Assembly (NCBI RefSeq): GCF_018446385.1
Contig: NC_056000.1
Coordinates: forward strand, 51,430,722 to 51,494,721
From: Zingiber officinale
Lineage: Eukaryota > Streptophyta > Magnoliopsida > Zingiberales > Zingiberaceae
Direction: 5' to 3'
Length of the DNA stretch: 64,000 nucleotides
Shown: piece after piece, positions 58,300-64,000 of the stretch
Position numbering within the stretch: the first letter of the stretch is position 1
Layout: the number at the start of each line of letters is the position of its first letter
Program-made: the position numbers and the translations under genes
Notes under the pieces: model-generated
What the model was told of the DNA's origin: nothing
Seen by the model: only the letters and a program-made list of their open reading frames with translations
Databases searched by the model: none

Positions 58300-58491
58300 T
58301 CTATATTGATTCTATAATTAGGATAAATAAGGATAAATATAATTTCTAATGCTAATACAAATAACAAATAAACAAGGTTGAATATAATTCCTATTGCCAT
58401 TACAAAACTAGTTAATAATTTTAATATTAAAATAAAGATTCTTTTACAAGTAGTCATTTTAAAATATTAATAGTTTTGACATTGTGATATC

Positions 58492-59021
58492 ATTAATATC
58501 CCCTTTGATTATTATTTTCCATTTTTTCAATGAAGTACTAACTTTATTTTTTTCCAATATAATTTAAAATTCCTCTCATTTGCCACTTTATTTGCAAATT
58601 TTGTGCATTTGTTAATTAGTTGAGACTCTATTATTGTGATCATTGGTAATTTTATTTAACAATCAAATCTCTTTTTGCTTGATTAAGTTTTATCACATAT
58701 TGATTAATTAGAGAGACGCACACAATTACACAAACATATAGAAAAATCTCATCACCATTAATATCCCCTTTTATTATTATTTTCCATTTTTTCAATGAAG
58801 TACTAACTTTATTTTTTTCCAATATAATTTAAAATTCCTCTCATTTGCCACTTTATTTGCAAATTTTGTGCATTTGTTAATTAGGTGAGACTCTATTATT
58901 GTGATCATTGGTAATTTTATTTAACAATCAAATCTCTTTTTGCTTGATTAAGTTTTATCACATATTGATTAATTAGAGAGACACACACAATTACACAAAC
59001 ATATAGAAAAATCTCATCACC
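58492..59021. repeat. 265 bp tandem duplication
   Basis: Two units of 265 bp (58492-58756 and 58757-59021), both starting attaatatcccc and ending ctcatcacc, differ at only a few positions. Segment A and unit C have one unit. Confidence 0.9.
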
Positions 59022-59331
59022 ACCAACGCCCTCCAAAATAGTCAAGAATAAATATCCACCAACGGTCCAGGAGTTCAAGACCATAATTGATTTTCGTTAT
59101 CTCCTCATTCGTGAAAACATCCAAAAACAATAAAATTTGTTGTCATTTTTTTCAGTTTTCTTTTAAAAAAATAAGAATAGCTTTTTATAAGAAGGAATAC
59201 TTACGATAATTAGAAGCTGGTGCAATTGATGGAGAAATTCATATTGAAACAGTGGGAGACACCAATACCATGACAGTTAGAATAAGGATGAAGATTGTGA
59301 GACCACAAATAAGACTACTTTTTTGAGTCAT
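59017..59331 (-). pseudogene. Small secreted peptide gene, paralog B (nonsense)
   Basis: Start ATG at 59331-59329. The signal peptide region is in frame, unlike paralog A, but TGA at 59241-59239 replaces an AGA Arg codon. The intron keeps GTAAGT but its acceptor reads TTTTTGG instead of TTTTTAG. Exon 2 is still open and ends with an extra Trp before TGA. The sequence overlaps the end of the 265 bp tandem duplication by a few bases. Confidence 0.65.
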
Positions 59332-60437
59332 AATGGGCTCTTTGTTTGTTTTCTTGAGTATCAATATTTAGTTTGACTCAATGAAGTTGTTATATAGGGA
59401 TAAACTAAGAGATAACTCATATTGTCATGGGAGTTAGTATGCAATTGAATTTTCTCTATTAAACTGATCTAAGGGCACGTTAACTCATGGATTAGATTAA
59501 ATTAATTTAGGTTATTTGACAAGTAGATCTTGAAGATATCTCATTTAAGATGTGCATGTTTACCTATTTTTTTTTTTGTTAAATATAATATCATTAAGAC
59601 ATGTACCTCTGGAGTATAGCTTATGCATGGTCAAAATCGATCTATGAATATTAGTCCTTAGTGAAATTCAAATCCTAATTTATACTTAGTTGTCTCTCTA
59701 AATGTTGTCACTGCACCACATCTATGTGGTGTGTATGCTTACATAGTTGAGGTAAAATGTATTGAAACTTTAAATCAAATTATATGATTGGAATTCAAAA
59801 CAAATTATTTGAATCTTTAGAATGAAAACTCACAACTCACCTAGTCATCAATTGTAGTCGTTCAAAGAACTACAATAAAAAAAAATTAATAAATTTCGTT
59901 AATCATATTGACTAGTTCTGAGATGATTGATTCGGCCTCATAAAATTTTTTCATCGGTCATCAAAATAAATCAAGAAACGCTCATGGCAAGTGGTCAAGA
60001 AATCCAGTATCCTTTGATTGCACACTTTATTTAGAATTTTTTTTTTGTAAATTTATCATAACAAAAAATTAAATCATAAATATTTAGATGACAACATAAA
60101 TATTTTACTATTATAGCCGGGGGCAAGAACTACAATATAAAATACTACCTAACTTCGGTGTAAATAATTGACACCTACTTTGAAATTCTGTAATTAAAAT
60201 TATTATTTTGAATTTTAAATTATTCTTTGTCATAAAATATATATAGTTTTTTTTTTCCAATAGTGGATATATAAAAATATATATTTTTAAAAAATATATT
60301 ATAAATTTTGAAAAATTACCATCTGCTTTGGTCAGTGTCTTAATAGATTAAAAATAAATAAATAAATAAATAAATATTTTTTAAAAAATAACTTTTCTTA
60401 AATACATTCGGATATTTCATTTAAGTGTGGGAAGATT
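59332..60437. other. Unit B flank
   Basis: Matches 38788-39287 and 40280-40865 without the solo LTR. AT-rich, no gene. Confidence 0.6.
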
Positions 60438-61079
60438 ATTTGATATAATCATACTCAATCAAGGTTAATCAGTTTAACTAAACTTAAATTGATTCGAGTT
60501 TGTGTTTTAATTTTTTAGATAATATATTTGAAAATATGTGGAAAGAAGTCAAGTAGATTAAATTTGACCAGATATTTGACAATATGCGAGAAAGAAGTTA
60601 AATAAATCATGGAGAACTAGATACTTGACTAGTAAAGTCCTAACTGGAAATTAGATAATATAAAGTCCAAACTCGATGGTTAGGTAAAGTCTAAGTGGGT
60701 GAAGGAGGATCATACATTGGCAAAGGAAAGTCCTAACTGTGGTTAGGTAAAAGAAAGTCCAAGTGAGTCAAGAAGGATCACACATTAGCAAAGGAAAATC
60801 CTAACTGCGATTAGACAAGGGAAAGTCCAAGTGGGTCAAGGAGAACCGCACGTTGGCAAGAGGAAAGTCCTAACAATAGTTAGGCAAGAAAAAAAATTCA
60901 AGTGGCTCAAGGAAGACCGCACTAGGCGATCGAAAGTCCTACGGGTGGTTGGCAAAGTCTAAGTTGGCCAAAGGTTAATCAGACACTTGATAGAGAAGTC
61001 TCAACAGGTCACGGTTGATTGAATATTTGATAAGGGAACTTTAGACTCAGATTAAGTGAGCTATGGATGGGCAATTCGT

Positions 61080-61547
61080 TGGGTAATTGATTGCCCAAAG
61101 CTAATCAATCATATGAGCGATTGGGAGTTGTTTGTCGCAAGAAAGGAGAAGGTCTGAATCGATTGGAGCAATCAATTAAGTCTTCCCCAATCGATTAAGC
61201 AATCAATTGGGGCAATCATTGCGAGAGCACAGAGAGGTGCTGAATCGATTAGCCGATCGATTCAATCCTTTCCAATCGATTGGTCAATTGATTGGAGTAG
61301 AGTTTCATGAAGCACAGTGTTGTGCTAAATTGATTGGGAAAGTTCTCAATCGATTGAGAGAAAATACTGAGTCAACAGTAAGTTTCTGAATTGATCAGGT
61401 GATCTATTAAAGTTGCGTAATCGATTAGGTAATTGATTGGGAGAAGCATAAAAAAGTTATTGCGAGATTTGAATGGACGAGTCCAACGTGACAATCAATT
61501 GGGAGTAAGACCAATCGATTAGAAATCCTAGATCGTAAGATAAAAGA
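61080..61547 (+). promoter_or_regulatory. U3 palindrome cluster and TATA of family 2, copy B
   Basis: ATCGAT-centred palindromes with the AGCAC...GTGCT and AGCACAgtgtTGTGCT stem-loops are retained, with TATA-like gataaaag near 61540. The stem-loops are as well preserved as in copy A although the surrounding DNA has diverged. Confidence 0.65.
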
Positions 61548-62104
61548 TGTTTTCACAGGGGATTCAACATCTCTTCTTCTCCACTCTTTACCATCGGTTC
61601 TTGGAAGATTCTGAGAGAAGTGTTGCTACATTTTCGAGTCTACAAGAGTCATTTTAAGCAAAAAGAGATCAAGAAAGTAAGGTTTTCATTTATATTGTGT
61701 ATTTACACCTTATTTTCATTGTATTATTGTATGTGAACTTATACGAGGTTTCTCCATCTCCAGATTATTTCCGAGAATGAGTGTTCTGCATAGTGAAGTG
61801 TGTGCACTGTGTGAATCCTTGGATTAGACACTTCACGAAGATGGGTATCAAATAAATCCTAGTGTTAGCATTGCTTCGAGTTTTCTGCTGCAACATATTA
61901 ACAAGACAAAAAGATTGGAGCTAATCACCCGCCTGTAGCTCCTAGAGTATCTTAACAAGTGGCATCAGAGCGAGGCTGCTCTTCTTGTACTACTCGTTGA
62001 AAGAGCAATGAACTAGAAGAAGAAGAAGAAGTTTTAAAGCCCTAATTTCAACAACTCAAGAGATTATCATTCAATGAGCTTAAGTTCAAAAATAAAGTGC
62101 CAAG

Positions 62105-63585
62105 ATGGATTCAGATATGATATCCGAGCACCTCCACCATTCAAAATTAGAAGCTTCGATCTTTAGAAATTAAGGGTCAAAATTTTCTTAATAATAGACA
62201 TAAAGCAATGGTTCTCTCTAATGGAGAGACTTCAACCTCGAATTGATGGAAATGGAAAGCTCCTTAAGAAGAAGAAATGGATCGAGGAGTAAGTCAAGAG
62301 GCGCAAGGCAAACGACAACGTAATTAAATTATTGGTTAATTTATTGTCAAGCAACATATTGTGCAAAATTGGAGAATTTCAAAATATCAAGGAGCTATGG
62401 AGTAAATTGGCAAAGCTTTATGAAGGCTCATCTTCAATGGAAAGCAACAACAAATCCAAAGAGAAAGACACATTGGATTAAGAGGAAGAGAATTCAAAAG
62501 TTGAAAGATGTTCAACATCCGAAAAAGAAATTAAAGAAGCATCCATCTCAAGAATTGAGGGGGCGCATAATTCATTAACACCAAAACAAGAAGAAGGATT
62601 AAGTGTCACCCCTACAAGCAAAAGTATAAAAATTTTAATTTGTAAAAATAAAGATTATATCATTTGCTTTGAGTGAAGAGAAAATTGACACTATAAGAGC
62701 AAGTGTTTTAAATTGGGGAAGAAGAATGCCCAAATGGCACCCAAGATGAAGAAAAAGCCAAAGGAGGTCTGCCTCATGATACGAAAAGACAAGGAGCACA
62801 TTGTGTGCTTTTCTTGCAATCAAAAACGACATTATCAGAGTCAATGTCTAAAGGGGAGAAATTTAACCAAGAAGAAAGGAGGAAGCTCAAGTCCTAGGGG
62901 GAGCTTCTAAGGAAAAACTAAGGTATCATTAGTTAATGGTACTTATTTATATCATGATAAAATGCATGCTACAAATAATTTTTATTATTTTAATACTATT
63001 TATTATGAAAATAGAAACATGAAAACCATAAGGAAAAGTATAAGTTTTTTTATGCTAGGACTACATTACCCAAGGATAAAAAGGTAGAAAATAGTTTAGG
63101 TAAGAAACTAAAATAGGTTAAATATGTGCTTAAAAAGAAAAGTGTCCCAAGCAATAATAGAAAATCAAAATTTAAGAATTTAAGGATGGAAAATCAAGTT
63201 TTGAGGTCAAAACTTGAGAAATTATAAAAATCCCTTAAAAATGAAAAATTTACTTAAGGGGTCAAAAGAACAAAACCTAGGTTTAGGAAAACAAAAGTCA
63301 TTCAATGACAAGAGAGGTTTGAAATACAAACTAAAAGCCAAGAAGAATGTGCCCTTGTACCATAGAGTTCCATATGATTATGGAACTGACTCTAGGTTTA
63401 GGAGTCAAGCCAAGGTTATAAGGGAGGTTATCGCTAAAGTTGACCTTGAGGAGACTAGTGTGACCAAGACTTCTAAAAAATCAAGGAAGATCATTAAGAA
63501 GATATCAAGGAAAGTTATCTCTAGTGAATACCTAGAATACCCAAGGAGCACCAATAGGTTTGAGTTTCTAAGAGTATGTTCTCTA
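62105..63585 (+). pseudogene. Family 2 Gag-like ORF, copy B
   Basis: ATG at 62105 (MDSDMISEHL). Broken by several stops. Keeps ELWSKLAKLYEGSSSMES near 62395, a damaged first knuckle (stop after CFE), and a second knuckle CFSCNQKRHYQSQC near 62806. A Lys-rich open piece (63214-63696) with VPYDYGTDSRF runs past the LTR border at 63586; residues after that are from the LTR. Confidence 0.7.
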
Positions 63586-64000
63586 TGTTGGGGATCGGTG
63601 ACCGGCTTGAAGGGGGGTTGGATAGACGGCGCCCCCAAATCCTCGCTTCTTTCTACAACGTTAGTGCGCAAGCGGAAATGCAAACAAAGCAAGTAGAAAG
63701 CTAAATACTAAAGGAAAGAATGCAAACCAAGGTACACGATCATTTACGTGGTTCAGAGATAAAGCTCCTACTCCACGGCTGTCCATATGGTGGACGATCC
63801 CTATCCGTCGGTGGATTACTCCCCGGAAGACCTCCGGCTAGCTCAAACCTCCTTGTGGGTGGAGAAACCTCACCACAAACTCACCAAGACCTCTTGGACA
63901 CAAGGGAAACTCTTGAGCACTTGTAGACTACTAATTAGAGCTTAACCAAGTCTAATTTCGTCAGGGATAACCAAGCTTTCAAGCCTTGGTTATATAGGTC
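63586..64000 (-). repeat. Family 1 LTR, minus strand, cut by the window end
   Basis: Plus-strand TGTTGGGGATCGGTGACCGG is the complement of a family 1-like LTR end. TATA-containing gacctatataaccaaggc is at the very end of the window (complement of 63983-64000). A subfamily of the LTRs at 210 and 4373, inserted into family 2 copy B. Confidence 0.8.

Larger units (their letters stand above)
60438..63585 (+). mobile_element. Family 2 gag-only retrotransposon, copy B
   Basis: 5' LTR 60438-61957 without the E/F insertion, primer site tggcatcagagc at 61960 (one mismatch to the standard site), then Gag. It sits at the same place relative to unit B as copy A does to unit A, so both descend from one insertion that was later duplicated. 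It is interrupted at 63586 by a family 1 LTR and its 3' half is outside the window or lost. Confidence 0.75.

Overview
The window is plant nuclear DNA made almost entirely of mobile elements. Evidence for a plant: Copia and Tat-type Gypsy retrotransposons, hAT MITEs, a plant-style SINE tail, GT-AG introns and primer binding sites for initiator-Met tRNA. A monocot, perhaps Zingiberales, is my guess from the look of the elements; nothing here proves it. I see no tRNA or rRNA gene, no CRISPR array and no intact housekeeping gene.

Layout. 210-5441: gag-only Copia-like retrotransposon (family 1), with a hAT MITE inside its 5' LTR. 5442-10904: degenerate GC-rich Tat-like Gypsy remnant filled with four different minisatellites. 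10905-14548: hAT transposase pseudogene split by a solo LTR. 14945-24952: repeat unit R (GC-rich foldback-like element, 2OG-oxygenase-like gene fragment and an unknown stretch), interrupted by a SINE fragment and a nearly complete Copia element (17720-24418). 25836-47930: segment A (MITE, truncated R, LTR remnants, a second MITE, a Tat Gypsy element with an antisense spliced ORF at 30249-38190, a small-peptide pseudogene, a solo LTR and a gag-only family 2 retrotransposon that itself carries nested LTR elements). 50981-52320: related unit C with the one intact copy of the small-peptide gene. 54128-57062: inverted second copy of R. 55868-63585: segment B, a direct but diverged copy of segment A. 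63586-64000: part of a family 1 LTR on the minus strand.

Most informative points. (1) A two-exon gene for a secreted peptide of about 70 residues at 51783-52068 (minus), with two independently broken paralogs at 38476-38787 and 59017-59331. Its exons are too short for simple ORF calling. (2) Gag-only Copia families whose LTRs carry clusters of a family-specific short palindrome just upstream of the TATA box; families 1 and 2 repeat the same palindrome in a second cluster about 650 bp before the 3' LTR. (3) A Copia element whose start codon appears to lie in the LTR and to be joined to gag by splicing across the primer binding site. (4) An antisense, intron-bearing Transposase_28-like ORF in a Tat element.

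Insertion history is readable because several empty sites are present. The 3' LTR of family 1 is the empty site of the 629-853 MITE, R copy 1 is the empty site of the 55868 MITE, and segment B is the empty site for the Tat element, the 39288 solo LTR and the 41460 element in segment A. All coordinates and target-site duplications were read by eye; family names rest on remembered motifs and no database search was done.
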